DNA from: Oceanicoccus sagamiensis | GTDB taxonomy: Bacteria; Pseudomonadota; Gammaproteobacteria; Pseudomonadales; Dasaniaceae | Length of the DNA stretch: 64,000 nucleotides | Assembly (NCBI RefSeq): GCF_002117105.1 | Contig: NZ_CP019343.1 | Location: forward strand, 2,046,001 to 2,110,000 | Direction: 5' to 3' | Shown here: positions 26,014 to 35,260 of the stretch, piece by piece | How positions within the stretch are numbered: the first letter of the stretch is position 1 | Layout of the letters: the number at the start of each line of letters is the position of its first letter | Made by a program: the position numbers and the translations under genes | The notes under the pieces: model-generated | What the model saw: the letters and a program-made list of their open reading frames with translations, nothing else | The model's database searches: none | What the model was told of the DNA's origin: nothing

Positions 26014-26337
26014 TTATATTTAGCGCGTGCGCATTATGCTGATCTGGATAATGCTATAGATTCGCAGAAACAGATATATTTAAAAGAAAAGTAAGCAAAG
26101 AAAAAATCCCTATCGCTGATAATACGCATGCGTGTTAACTATTATGTCAATGCGCAATATCCTGATGCGCCTATTGACAATGCTGCTGATTCTGCACGAA
26201 TTATTATTGTAGTGCCAGAGCAAAGCACACATTTGTTGTTATATATCACGCCCTTTGCATTTTGTGGGATGAAGAGTTTTTTGTAATCTTATTTGCTTTG
26301 AAATTTTTGGTTTAATAAATTAAGCCCGACTCCTGCC
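26014..26337. other. Intergenic region without a recognised gene
   Basis: AT-rich. Two stretches (near 26032-26070 and 26149-26195) resemble each other weakly, around GCGCATTATGCTGAT and GCGCAATATCCTGAT. Only frames shorter than about 50 codons are present and none has a convincing ribosome binding site. Confidence 0.4.
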
Positions 26338-28236
26338 TCAATGCAACGGCGCGACCCCAACCTGAGGCATATCCGCCAACCCAATATCCCTAGCATGCTG
26401 CTCAAACCCTTTATTCTTCCAGAAAAACGCCCCGGGCATAGTGGTCGGCACCACCAATACATAAAACAATGCCCGACCTATCAGCGCAGTAACCACAATA
26501 GAACCCAACAAGGCAGTCCATAACATCAGGCTAGCAACATTATCGCTAGCCCAAAGACATAAACCTATAGCCGCTAAAAGATTCAACCCCATCAAACCAT
26601 TCCGCAACAAATAAGTTTTCCCAAACGTACTTCGCTGAATATAGTGAGACGCCGCCCCTTCATGGTCCGCAGCACTTAAGTCTTTATGATGAAAACTCAG
26701 CCCAATACCTTCAAGCGCAATGCCGATAGCCATAAAACCACCCAGCAGGCTTAGCAGTGAAGCGGGGGATTGGTTTAGCCATAACAGTACCGGGGTTGCG
26801 ATAACAGCAATCACCACCGCGCCAAGGGTTAGCATAGAACCGGCAAAGCTGGTGGCGGTTTGCCAGTGGTTCCAGAATGGGCGGGCTTTGATGCGGTAGC
26901 AGCGGTACATATAGTAAAGGGCGATGATGCCTGCGGGGATGGCCAGTGCGCCAAAGACGGTGGCGGTGATGGCGGCAAGGGTGGTGAATTCGCTGAGTGC
27001 TGGGACCAGGTTCATTACAAAATTATTAGCCGGTAGTGAGGCCAGCATATGAAAACCAACGCAGGCCATAAAGACGACTATGCCTAAACCCTCTCTGGCT
27101 ACGGGGGAGTGGCGGAGGTTATTAAAGCCTCGATAAAAACGCATGGGTTTGCCTAGGTGTACGGTGGACATTAATAGGCCGATAGCAATCATGCCTAGGG
27201 CTGCGACTAATAAGGGAATATAGAGATCTGTGGCAACAATAGCGGCAAGGGGTTTTACGCCTAACAGGTTGCCGATAAACAGGCTGATAAATAAACCTAC
27301 CGCAGCCTGGGTGCTTAGGGTAAATAAGACTAGAGGATTTTCCCGGCTGCTTAGGCGGCCAAGGTTCCAGGATTTTTTCTCACCGACTTTTTTATCGACG
27401 ACGGGTTTGTAGTGGCCAGCCTTTTCGTCTTTTTGGTATTTCACCGGCATGGAGTCGGTGCGGGTGACTTCCTTGGGTAGGTTTTTGGTTTGTTCAAAGC
27501 GGATATTGGGCTTTGAGATGTCCGGGTCCGGGAAGCCGGGGATTCGGGTGTCGATATGGTCGCGGTTTTCCGGGGTGTTTTCGACCACGCCAAAGTTTAG
27601 GGCGTTGCCTAAGCAGGCGGAGACACAGGCTGGCTTTAGGCCGACTTCCAAGCGGTCTACACACATATTGCATTTTTCTACTTGGCCGGCGACGGGGTCT
27701 AGTTGGGGTGCGTTGTAGGGGCATACCCAGGTGCAATAGCCGCAGCCAAAGCAAATATCCGGGTCCTGGATGACGGCGCCGTATTCTTCGTGTTTGGTAT
27801 AGGCGCGGGTAGGGCAGCCTTTTAGGCAGACCGGGTCGTCGCAGTGATTACAGGCCATGGAAATATTCATGCGCTGGTAATCAGGGAAGGTGCCGCCTTC
27901 TACATAGCCGACGGAACGAAAGCTGATATGGGCCGGTAAATCATTTTTTTCACTACAGGCGGATTCGCAAGCATGGCAGCCAATGCAGTTATCGGCGGTA
28001 AAGTGAAACGCATGTTGTTTGTTGCGGTTGGGGTTAAAGCCGATTTCATCTACGCCATTAATATTCAGGCTTTGCGTTTCTTCCAGTTGCACCAGTTCAA
28101 TCAGGTTGCCATAGCGGTTATGGGTATCGTTTTCGATATCTTTGAGTTTGGCATACTCGGGCTCGTTGTCCCGCAGGGGGAAGATGGATTCCGAGTCACG
28201 CTTTTTGGCAATGGGGTCGAATAGTTCAACAGTCAT
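26338..28236 (-). CDS. Fused iron-sulfur / membrane-anchor subunit (DmsB-DmsC-like) for nitrate reduction
   Basis: 632 residues. Residues about 75-225 form a DmsB/NrfC-type module with four [4Fe-4S] motifs: CIGCHACESAC, CNHCDDPVCLKGC, CFGCGYCTWVC and CNMC...CVSAC. From about residue 300 it is a DmsC/NrfD-like anchor with eight or so membrane helices. In DMSO reductase these are two separate subunits; here they are one polypeptide. It follows the NasA-like gene by 15 bases, so it probably carries electrons from quinol to that enzyme. Its position in a nirBD-nasA cluster points to an assimilatory role. Confidence 0.85.
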   Translation of the reverse strand: MTVELFDPIAKKRDSESIFPLRDNEPEYAKLKDIENDTHNRYGNLIELVQLEETQSLNINGVDEIGFNPNRNKQHAFHFTADNCIGCHACESACSEKNDLPAHISFRSVGYVEGGTFPDYQRMNISMACNHCDDPVCLKGCPTRAYTKHEEYGAVIQDPDICFGCGYCTWVCPYNAPQLDPVAGQVEKCNMCVDRLEVGLKPACVSACLGNALNFGVVENTPENRDHIDTRIPGFPDPDISKPNIRFEQTKNLPKEVTRTDSMPVKYQKDEKAGHYKPVVDKKVGEKKSWNLGRLSSRENPLVLFTLSTQAAVGLFISLFIGNLLGVKPLAAIVATDLYIPLLVAALGMIAIGLLMSTVHLGKPMRFYRGFNNLRHSPVAREGLGIVVFMACVGFHMLASLPANNFVMNLVPALSEFTTLAAITATVFGALAIPAGIIALYYMYRCYRIKARPFWNHWQTATSFAGSMLTLGAVVIAVIATPVLLWLNQSPASLLSLLGGFMAIGIALEGIGLSFHHKDLSAADHEGAASHYIQRSTFGKTYLLRNGLMGLNLLAAIGLCLWASDNVASLMLWTALLGSIVVTALIGRALFYVLVVPTTMPGAFFWKNKGFEQHARDIGLADMPQVGVAPLH

Positions 28237-28251
28237 AATAGTCTTCTGTTT

Positions 28252-30465
28252 TTAAAAGGCGCGGTTGGCAACGTTAAGCTCGGCGGCGGCTTGCTGGTCG
28301 GTTTTTTCTACTCTTACGGCGGCTTGTTTAAAAGCGGGCTGGCGAGAGTGTGGGTCTAGTAAGCCGAGGGATAAACGATTAACACAGTCGTGATAATGAA
28401 ATGGGATAAACACCATATCTTTAGGTACGCGTTGAGTTAGTTGCGCCATAACGACCGCATCACCCCGGGGGGAGACCAGTTTTACATATTCCATATTTTC
28501 TATGCCCAGTTGGTGGGCGGCGTCCGGGTTGATTTCCATATAGGGTGTGGGACTAAATTTATTGCAGTTGCCCACTTTGCCGGTACGGGTGCGGGTATGG
28601 AAGTGTTCAACCACGCGGCCGCTATTGAGCCAGAAGGGAAATTCTGCGCTGGGCTTTTCGTTATTGTCGTTAAAGGGCAGGGCTAACAGTTTGGCTTTGC
28701 CGTCGGGGTATTGGAATACGCCGTCGGTATAGAGTCTTTCTGTACCGGTTTCTTCGCCTTCGGCCATGGGCCATTGAATGCCGCGTTGTTCTAGAATTTT
28801 TTCGTGGGTCATGCCAGAGATATTAAGCATTCTGGGTTTGCCGTTAGGGCCATTGGTATTGCCCTGTACCCCACGGGATAGCCATTTCATTTCTTCAAAC
28901 ACTTCAGCGCTGTCTTCGGGGAAGGACATTTTTTTAGCGTGGTCCCAGCGTTTGGCCAGTTGGTTAAAAATCCACAGGTCTGGTTTGGAATTGGCCAGTG
29001 GGGGTTTGACTGGGGTAATGATATTGACGCGGCGCTCGGTATTGGTAAAGCAGCCGGATTTTTCTGCCCAGACGGAGGCGGGGAAAAATACATGGGCATA
29101 TTGGTTGGCTTCTACATCTTCGTAGGCATCTTGTACTACGCAGAATTCCAGCTTTTCCATAATGCGGCGGATACGACCAGTGTCGGGCATGGAGGTCATA
29201 GGATTGGTGGCTACTAGCCAGAGCGCTTTAATTTCTCCGCGTTCAATCGCAGGAAAAATATCCGTCATAAACATCCCACGTTTTTTCGGGAAAAATTCCG
29301 GGTCTACATTCCAGAACTGGCCAATTTCGTTGCGGTGTTCTTCATTTTCCAGGGCGCGGTAACCGGGTAAGCCAGAGCAGGAAGACCATTCTCTTGTCCC
29401 CATGGCATTACACTGACCAGTAATTGATAGAGAAGTGCTGCCAGGTTTACCGATATTGCCGGTGATTAAATTTAAGTTATTAATGGCACACACCCCGTCG
29501 GAGCCGTGGGTGCTTTGGTTAATGCCCATGGTCCAAATGCTCATGGCGGCGCCGGCATTGGCATAGAGTCGGGCAACGTGGCGAATCATATCGGCATCGA
29601 TGCCGGTAATTTCTGCTGCCATTTCAGGATTGTATTCTTCCACTAATTCGCCAAACTCGGCGGCGCCGTTGCAGCTTTGTTCGATATAGGCGCGGTCTTC
29701 TAATTGTTCTTTTAAAATCACATGGGCCAGTGCATTTAATAGTACTAGGTCTGTGCCGGGTGTAATGGGTAGATGAATATCCGCAAACTGGGCAAACATG
29801 GTGACGCGGGGGTCAACCACAATAATGGGAAATTTACGTTTTTCTAACGCTTCTTTTAAGCGCCAGTAAATAATGGGGTGTTGTTCAGGGAGGTTGGAGC
29901 CAAAGGCTAATAAGCAATTGGTATGCTCAAAATCATCGTAGCAACCAGGCGGGCCATCAGAACCAAAAGACCGTTTATAACCTGAAACGGCTGAGGCCAT
30001 ACACAGTGTGGTATTTCCATCATAGTTATTGGTGCCGATTAAACCGCGGGTTAGTTTGCCTAAGGTATAAAATTCTTCGGTTAGGATTTGACCGGTTGAA
30101 ACAACGGCGACTGAATCAGGGCCATATTTTTCTTGTATACGTTTAAACTCAGCAGCGGTTTTATCAAAGGCGGTATCCCAATCGGTTTTCTGCCACTCTT
30201 CAGATTCATGATTTCTAATCAGCGGATCAGTACCGCGCCCTTTGGCTTCAAAAATGGCCGCTTCTGTTAGCCCTTTAATACACAGCTTACCCTTATTAAC
30301 CGGTGCATCAGCAACACCTCGTGTAGTCACCGCATTACCGGCTTTATCCAAGCCAACTTCAATCGAGCACCCGGTAGAGCAATAACCACAGGTGGCATAT
30401 TTCCAGTCAACGACCTTTTTATCAGGTAACTTAATCGGATTCTTTTTACGACGACCAAACAGCAT
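28252..30465 (-). CDS. nasA: Molybdopterin-dependent nitrate reductase, catalytic subunit (NasA-like)
   Basis: 737 residues of the DMSO-reductase superfamily. The N-terminal [4Fe-4S] site is ATCGYCSTGC...GKLCIKG. Molybdenum-cofactor segments include NNYDGNTTLCMASAVSGYKR, IIVVDPRVTMFAQFADIHLP, GINQSTHGSDGVCAINNLNL, NPMTSMPDTGRIRR and VWAEKSGCFTNTERRVN. It is shorter than Klebsiella-type NasA because the C-terminal [2Fe-2S] domain is missing, which fits electron delivery by the fused DmsBC-like neighbour. It has no Tat signal, so it should act in the cytoplasm. The nirBD genes upstream supply the next step. Confidence 0.85.
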   Translation of the reverse strand: MLFGRRKKNPIKLPDKKVVDWKYATCGYCSTGCSIEVGLDKAGNAVTTRGVADAPVNKGKLCIKGLTEAAIFEAKGRGTDPLIRNHESEEWQKTDWDTAFDKTAAEFKRIQEKYGPDSVAVVSTGQILTEEFYTLGKLTRGLIGTNNYDGNTTLCMASAVSGYKRSFGSDGPPGCYDDFEHTNCLLAFGSNLPEQHPIIYWRLKEALEKRKFPIIVVDPRVTMFAQFADIHLPITPGTDLVLLNALAHVILKEQLEDRAYIEQSCNGAAEFGELVEEYNPEMAAEITGIDADMIRHVARLYANAGAAMSIWTMGINQSTHGSDGVCAINNLNLITGNIGKPGSTSLSITGQCNAMGTREWSSCSGLPGYRALENEEHRNEIGQFWNVDPEFFPKKRGMFMTDIFPAIERGEIKALWLVATNPMTSMPDTGRIRRIMEKLEFCVVQDAYEDVEANQYAHVFFPASVWAEKSGCFTNTERRVNIITPVKPPLANSKPDLWIFNQLAKRWDHAKKMSFPEDSAEVFEEMKWLSRGVQGNTNGPNGKPRMLNISGMTHEKILEQRGIQWPMAEGEETGTERLYTDGVFQYPDGKAKLLALPFNDNNEKPSAEFPFWLNSGRVVEHFHTRTRTGKVGNCNKFSPTPYMEINPDAAHQLGIENMEYVKLVSPRGDAVVMAQLTQRVPKDMVFIPFHYHDCVNRLSLGLLDPHSRQPAFKQAAVRVEKTDQQAAAELNVANRAF

Positions 30466-30480
30466 AATAACAACTTAAAG

Positions 30481-30501
30481 TAGGGTGGATTAAAATCCAC
30501 C
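30481..30501. repeat. REP-like palindrome, single copy inside an operon
   Basis: GTAG followed by GGTGGATTAAAATCCACC in the 43-base gap between nirD and the NasA-like gene. A hairpin here may reduce read-through or stabilise the upstream nirBD message. Confidence 0.85.
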
Positions 30502-30508
30502 AAAAAAA

Positions 30509-30847
30509 TCACGCAGACAACTGCACCATATTATTCTCAACACGCACCCGATAGGTTTTTAGCTGAGTCGCTTCATCTTCCAAACATTCGCCAGTGGCTA
30601 AGCAAAAATGTTGCTTATAAATCGGCGAGGCAACAACAACCCGGTCCGACAGGCTGCCAATAATCCCTCTTGAAAGGACATTGGCTTTAGAAAAGGGATC
30701 GTGATTGTTAATGGCATACAGCTCATCGTTACCACTTTTTTGAATACGGAAAATCGCTACTTGCTCGCCTTCCACTAAGGCGCAACGGCCAGCGTTGGGA
30801 ACAATCGCATCGATATGGCAGATTTCTTTCCAGTTAGATTCAGACAT
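30509..30847 (-). CDS. nirD: Nitrite reductase (NADH) small subunit
   Basis: 112 residues matching NirD: ICHIDAIVPNAGRCALVEGE at the N-terminus, YAINNHDPFSKANVLSRGII and the Rieske-like fold segment VVASPIYKQHFCLATGECLE. The true Rieske ligands are not all present, which is normal for NirD. It lies 14 bases after nirB and completes the assimilatory NADH-nitrite reductase. Confidence 0.93.
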   Translation of the reverse strand: MSESNWKEICHIDAIVPNAGRCALVEGEQVAIFRIQKSGNDELYAINNHDPFSKANVLSRGIIGSLSDRVVVASPIYKQHFCLATGECLEDEATQLKTYRVRVENNMVQLSA

Positions 30848-30861
30848 ATGTGTTTCTCCAA

Positions 30862-33390
30862 TTAGGCTGTCGCAATTAAATCTTTGCGTTCATTTTCATT
30901 AGCGGGGCGTATTTGCTGGCGTTCTTTTACAAATACCACATTGCTATCGCTTTCATCACTGTTAACAAAGTGATCAAAGCGTTTTACTTTTTCAGGGTCT
31001 TCAATGGTGGTTTTCCATTCGCACTGGTAGGTGCCAACCACATGGGCCATTTCTGATTCCAGTTCGGCGCAGATGCCGAGTTTGTCATCGATAATAACGG
31101 ACTGTAGGTATTCCAGACCGCCTTCCATATTGTCCATCCAGACTGAGGTGCGTTGTAAGCGATCAGCGGTGCGGATATAGAACATAAAGAAGCGATCGAT
31201 ATATTGGATTAGGGTGTCGTAATCCAGGTCGGTAGCAAATAGATCGGCGTGACGAGGTTTCATACCGCCGTTACCGCAGACATACATATTAAAGCCGTTT
31301 TCAGTGGCGATAATGCCAACGTCTTTGCACTGGGCCTCGGCACATTCACGGGTACAACCCGATACCGCCATTTTTAATTTATGGGGTGAGCGTAAACCTT
31401 TATAGCGATCTTCGATTTTGATGGCTGCGCCAACGGAGTCTTGGACACCATAGCGGCACCAGGTAGAACCCACACAGGATTTAACAGTACGTAATGATTT
31501 GCCATAGGCGTGGCCAGATTCAAAACCCGCATCAATCAGTTCGCGCCAGATAATCGGTAGTTGTTCTCCGCGTGCGCCAAATAAATCCACACGCTGGCCG
31601 CCAGTGATTTTGGTATAGAGGTCATATTTTTTAGCAACCTGACCTAACACAATTAATTTGTCGGGCGTAATTTCACCACCGGCTACACGAGGTACAACGG
31701 AGTAAGTGCCGTCCTTTTGCATATTCGCCATAAAATAATCATTGGTGTCTTGCAGTACATGGTGTTTGTCTTCAAGAATATGATCGTTCCAGCAGGTGGC
31801 TAATATCGAGGCGGTAGTCGGTTTACAAATATCACAGCCGTGACCGGTACCGTGTTTTTCCAGTAGTTCTTCAAAGCTTTTGATTTTTTCAACACGGACA
31901 ATGTTGTATAAGTCCTGGCGAGTGTAAGGAAAGTGTTCACACAGGTCGGTATTTACTTCGTAGCCAAGGTTGGTTAATTCGCTATTTAATAGTTGTGTGG
32001 TTAATGCAGCACAGCCACCACAGCCAGTTGCTGCTTTAGTGCTGTCTTTTAAGTCGCCCAAGGTGACAGAGCCACCAGCTACAGCACTTACTACATCGGC
32101 TTTAGTTACATTGTTACAAGAACAAATCACAGCGTCGTCGGGCAGGGCATCAACACCCAAGGCAAAACCGCCACCATCAACGCTGGGGAGAATCATGCTG
32201 TCTGGTTGCTCGGGCAGGTCCATTTTATTTAAGGCAAACTGTAGCAGGTTACTATAGTCTTCGGCATCGCCGACTAAGACGGCACCTAACAGGTGCTTTC
32301 TGTCTTTATCGACAACAATCTTTTTATAAACGCCATCGACCTGGTTGATATAGCTATAGGATAAAGAGTCTGGGGTATTACCGTGGGCATCACCTACGGA
32401 AGCCACATCTACACCCATCAGTTTTAGTTTGGTACTCATATCGGCACCGCTGAAGGTGCTATCACCTTTCTGGGTAATATGATCCGCCGCTGCCACAGCC
32501 ATGGTATTGCCTGGGGCAATCAAACCAAAGATGCGTCCACCCCAAAGGGCTACTTCACCAATAGCATAAATATCCGGGTCTGAGGTTTGGCAGTGATCGT
32601 TAATCACAATACCGCCGCGCTCACCAATCTCTAATTCAGCTTGGCGACCCAGTTCATCCTGCGGGCGAATACCGGCAGAGAAAACAATTAAATCGGTTTC
32701 CAGCTCTTCGCCATCGGCAAAGCACATTTTATGGGTGGCGTTTTCGCCATCAATAATTTGTTGGGTATTTTTTTCGGTATGGACACTTACGCCCAGTTCT
32801 TCAATCTTGCCTCGCAGCATAGCGCCGCCGCCATCATCAACCTGTACGGCCATTAAGCGGGGGGCAAATTCTACAACGTGGGTTTTAAGGCCAAGGTCTT
32901 TAATCGCTTTAGCCGCTTCAAGTCCCAATAGGCCACCACCAACAACGGTACCGACTTTGGCATTTTGTGATGCAGCGGTAATGGCTTCCAGATCTTCTAT
33001 GGTGCGATAGACAAAGGTATTGTCACGGTCATGGCCCGGTACTGGGGGTACAAAGGGGAAGGAGCCGGTGGCTAAGATAATTTTATCGTAGGAGGTGACC
33101 AGGCCGCGGTCTGAAGTCACGGTTTTATTGCTTCTATCTATAGATACAACTTTTTCATGGTTGCGAATATAGATAGTGTTATTTTCATAAAAGTCTTCCG
33201 GCACCATATTCAGGTCGTCGGCATTGCGGGTTTCAAACCATGCAGTTAGGTGCACACGGTCATAGGCGGGGCGGGGCTCTTCACCGAATACGGTGATTTC
33301 ATAATCACCGGCGCTGCCACTTTCAACCAGTGTCTCTAAAAATTTGTGGCCTACGGGGCCATTACCAATTACTACCAGGCGTGTACTCAT
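30862..33390 (-). CDS. nirB: Nitrite reductase (NADH) large subunit
   Basis: 842 residues, the usual NirB length. N-terminal FAD/NADH-binding part: LVVIGNGPVGHKFLETLVES, ATGSFPFVPPVPG and VVGGGLLGLEAAKAIKDLGL. A [2Fe-2S] BFD-like domain (CSCNNVTKADVV...CGGC at about 420-460) precedes the sirohaem/[4Fe-4S] domain: TVKSCVGSTWCRYGVQDS and KLKMAVSGCTRECAEAQCKD. It reduces nitrite to ammonium with NADH in the cytoplasm. It heads the operon nirB-nirD-nasA-dmsBC-like. A sigma-54-type promoter lies about 65 bases upstream. Confidence 0.95.
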   Translation of the reverse strand: MSTRLVVIGNGPVGHKFLETLVESGSAGDYEITVFGEEPRPAYDRVHLTAWFETRNADDLNMVPEDFYENNTIYIRNHEKVVSIDRSNKTVTSDRGLVTSYDKIILATGSFPFVPPVPGHDRDNTFVYRTIEDLEAITAASQNAKVGTVVGGGLLGLEAAKAIKDLGLKTHVVEFAPRLMAVQVDDGGGAMLRGKIEELGVSVHTEKNTQQIIDGENATHKMCFADGEELETDLIVFSAGIRPQDELGRQAELEIGERGGIVINDHCQTSDPDIYAIGEVALWGGRIFGLIAPGNTMAVAAADHITQKGDSTFSGADMSTKLKLMGVDVASVGDAHGNTPDSLSYSYINQVDGVYKKIVVDKDRKHLLGAVLVGDAEDYSNLLQFALNKMDLPEQPDSMILPSVDGGGFALGVDALPDDAVICSCNNVTKADVVSAVAGGSVTLGDLKDSTKAATGCGGCAALTTQLLNSELTNLGYEVNTDLCEHFPYTRQDLYNIVRVEKIKSFEELLEKHGTGHGCDICKPTTASILATCWNDHILEDKHHVLQDTNDYFMANMQKDGTYSVVPRVAGGEITPDKLIVLGQVAKKYDLYTKITGGQRVDLFGARGEQLPIIWRELIDAGFESGHAYGKSLRTVKSCVGSTWCRYGVQDSVGAAIKIEDRYKGLRSPHKLKMAVSGCTRECAEAQCKDVGIIATENGFNMYVCGNGGMKPRHADLFATDLDYDTLIQYIDRFFMFYIRTADRLQRTSVWMDNMEGGLEYLQSVIIDDKLGICAELESEMAHVVGTYQCEWKTTIEDPEKVKRFDHFVNSDESDSNVVFVKERQQIRPANENERKDLIATA

Positions 33391-33455
33391 GTGACTTCCA
33401 CTTCTCCATAAAACACCTAAACAGGTGATTTCGACTAACGACTGGAGGGGTAGTT

Positions 33456-33472
33456 TGCAACCTTTATGCCAG
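33456..33472 (-). promoter_or_regulatory. Sigma-54 promoter for the nirB operon
   Basis: On the minus strand CTGGCATAAAGGTTGCAA fits the -24/-12 consensus YTGGCAC-N5-TTGCW with one mismatch (T for C at the end of the -24 element). It points toward nirB, whose ATG is at 33390. Nitrate assimilation is a classic NtrC/sigma-54 target. Confidence 0.65.
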
Positions 33473-33697
33473 CAGGCTAAAGACGGGTATATGTTGTCAT
33501 TATTGTTGTCTATGCACTAAATAAAGTCGTTTATTGCTCTGTGGTGCGCCCTGTGCACAGCTTTGGCGCCAAGTGTGTTTTGGGGTTATGGGCATAAATA
33601 GGGCGGTATCCCGGTATTGTGCGCCATTGCTGTGCGCAACTGGCCGATTACGCCGTTTAATCGCCCAATTGCAGGATTTACGTGCACCAGTATCGCC

Positions 33698-33714
33698 TTG
33701 GCACAGAGCTTGCT
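33698..33714 (+). promoter_or_regulatory. Sigma-54 promoter for the nitrate transporter gene
   Basis: TTGGCACAGAGCTTGCT matches the -24/-12 consensus YTGGCAC-N5-TTGCW with the exact five-base gap. The -12 element ends 42 bases before the ATG at 33756. Between this site and the divergent nirB promoter are GTGC/GCAC-rich dyads (near 33541-33560 and 33617-33640) that could bind NtrC. Confidence 0.75.
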
Positions 33715-33755
33715 CTTGGCTAATTGTTCTTTTAAGACTGCAATATGGAGTAGCT

Positions 33756-35222
33756 ATGAGCAGCAAGCTAAATATTTTTGAGTTTTCCAATCCCTCAATA
33801 CGCACTTTGCATATTAGTTGGGTAGCGTTTTTTATTACCTTTCTGGTGTGGTTTAGTCATGCGCCTATGCTGGCTTTTATCAAGGAGGCTTTTGACCTTA
33901 GCTCGCAACAGATTAAGGCGCTGCTTATTTTAAATGTGGCGTTGACGATTCCGTCGCGGATTGTGGTGGGGATGCTGGTAGATCGCTTTGGCCCCCGAAT
34001 TGTATTTAGTGCGTTGCTGTTTACGGGTTCTTTTCTCTGTTGGGGTTTTGCCTTTGCTACCAGCTATGAAATGTTAGCGCTGTTTCGTTTTCTTTGTGGT
34101 TTTGTCGGTGCCGGTTTTGTGATTGGTATTCGTTTGGTGGGTGAATGGTTCCCGGCCAAGCAAGTGGGTGTGGCTGAAGGTATTTATGGCGGTTGGGGCA
34201 ATTTTGGTTCCGCCGCCGGCGCTATGACGTTGCCGACGCTGGCGCTGCTATTTGGCGGTGATGATGGCTGGCGCTATGCCATAGCCCTGACCGGTGCCAT
34301 TGCTTTTGTGTTTAGCTTTATCTTTTATATTAATGCGCGCAATACGCCCAAAGGTTCTACTTACTTTAAGCCAAAGCGCAGTGGCGGTTTGGAAGTGACT
34401 AGCAAGGGCGACTTGTATTTTTATCTGGCGATGAATATTCCTATGTATATTGCTTTGGCTGTATTGGCGTGGAAACTGTCCCCAGAGAATTTAGGTTTAT
34501 TAAGTGAGTTGGCGACCAATACGCTGTATGTGGTTTTACTGGTGTTGTTTGTATTCCAAACTTCGCAAATCTGGAAGGTGAATAAAGAGCACTTGCAGAA
34601 GGGCGTGGCCGAGATTGAAAAATATAAGTTTAAGCAGGTGGCGATTCTTAACTGGTCTTACTTTGTGACTTTTGGTTCTGAGTTGGCGGTGGTGTCGATG
34701 TTGCCGTTGTTCTTTATGGATACCTTTGAGCTTAGTGCGGTAACGGCGGGTCTATTAGCCTCCGGATTTGCCTTTATGAATCTGGTCGCTCGCCCCAGCG
34801 GTGGTTGGTTAAGTGATAATCTGGGCCGTAAGAAAACCCTGTCGGTATTAATTGCCGGTCTATCGGTAGGTTATTTGGTGTTAAGCCAGATTGATGGCTT
34901 GTGGTTTATTCCGTTAGCAGTGGTTGCCACGATGTGTTGTTCTTTCTTTGTTCAGGCGGGCGAGGGTGCTGTATTTGCTATGGTGCCTTTGGTTAAGCGT
35001 CGTATGACCGGGCAGGTTGCTGGTATGGCTGGTGCCTACGGTAATGTGGGGGGCGTAACCTTTCTAACGGTCTTGTCCTTTGTGGATGCTTCGACCTTCT
35101 TTATGGTGATTGCTGGCTGTGCGGCGCTGTGTTTTATCCTGGTCCAGTTTCTGGATGAGCCCAGCGGCCAGATGGCTGAGGTGATGGCCGATGGGAGTGT
35201 GGAGTTAATTGATGTAGCGTGA
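33756..35222 (+). CDS. narK: MFS nitrate/nitrite transporter (NarK family)
   Basis: 488 residues from the ATG at 33756, chosen because GGAG lies six bases upstream and the protein then starts cytoplasmically ([20 protein letters not shown]). An upstream extension to 33534 would run over the sigma-54 promoter and is rejected. Twelve membrane helices are expected. The family signature appears in [37 protein letters not shown] and the glycine-rich nitrate motif [20 protein letters not shown], with a second one in [20 protein letters not shown]. It imports nitrate for the divergent nasA-like/nirBD operon. Confidence 0.93.
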   Translation: MSSKLNIFEFSNPSIRTLHISWVAFFITFLVWFSHAPMLAFIKEAFDLSSQQIKALLILNVALTIPSRIVVGMLVDRFGPRIVFSALLFTGSFLCWGFAFATSYEMLALFRFLCGFVGAGFVIGIRLVGEWFPAKQVGVAEGIYGGWGNFGSAAGAMTLPTLALLFGGDDGWRYAIALTGAIAFVFSFIFYINARNTPKGSTYFKPKRSGGLEVTSKGDLYFYLAMNIPMYIALAVLAWKLSPENLGLLSELATNTLYVVLLVLFVFQTSQIWKVNKEHLQKGVAEIEKYKFKQVAILNWSYFVTFGSELAVVSMLPLFFMDTFELSAVTAGLLASGFAFMNLVARPSGGWLSDNLGRKKTLSVLIAGLSVGYLVLSQIDGLWFIPLAVVATMCCSFFVQAGEGAVFAMVPLVKRRMTGQVAGMAGAYGNVGGVTFLTVLSFVDASTFFMVIAGCAALCFILVQFLDEPSGQMAEVMADGSVELIDVA

Positions 35223-35230
35223 GGTGGGTG

Positions 35231-35260
35231 AAAACGGCTTACATCATTAAGCCGTTTTTT
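35231..35260. terminator. Bidirectional intrinsic terminator
   Basis: AAAACGGCTT and AAGCCGTTTT pair perfectly around ACATCATT, with T-runs on both strands. It separates the converging transporter and aminotransferase genes. Confidence 0.85.

Noticed and set aside
26143-26211. A 22-codon hydrophobic frame (MSMRNILMRLLTMLLILHEL) on the plus strand.
   Set aside because: No ribosome binding site and no neighbour that would give it a role. It is likely chance in AT-rich DNA.
27494-27773. Open frames of 86-89 codons on both strands, rich in Pro, Arg and Gly.
   Set aside because: They are shadows of the fused iron-sulfur subunit gene, whose four cysteine clusters fix the true frame.
33534-33755. 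An N-terminal extension of the nitrate transporter of 74 codons.
   Set aside because: It would cover the sigma-54 promoter, has no homology to the family, and the ATG at 33756 has a good ribosome binding site.
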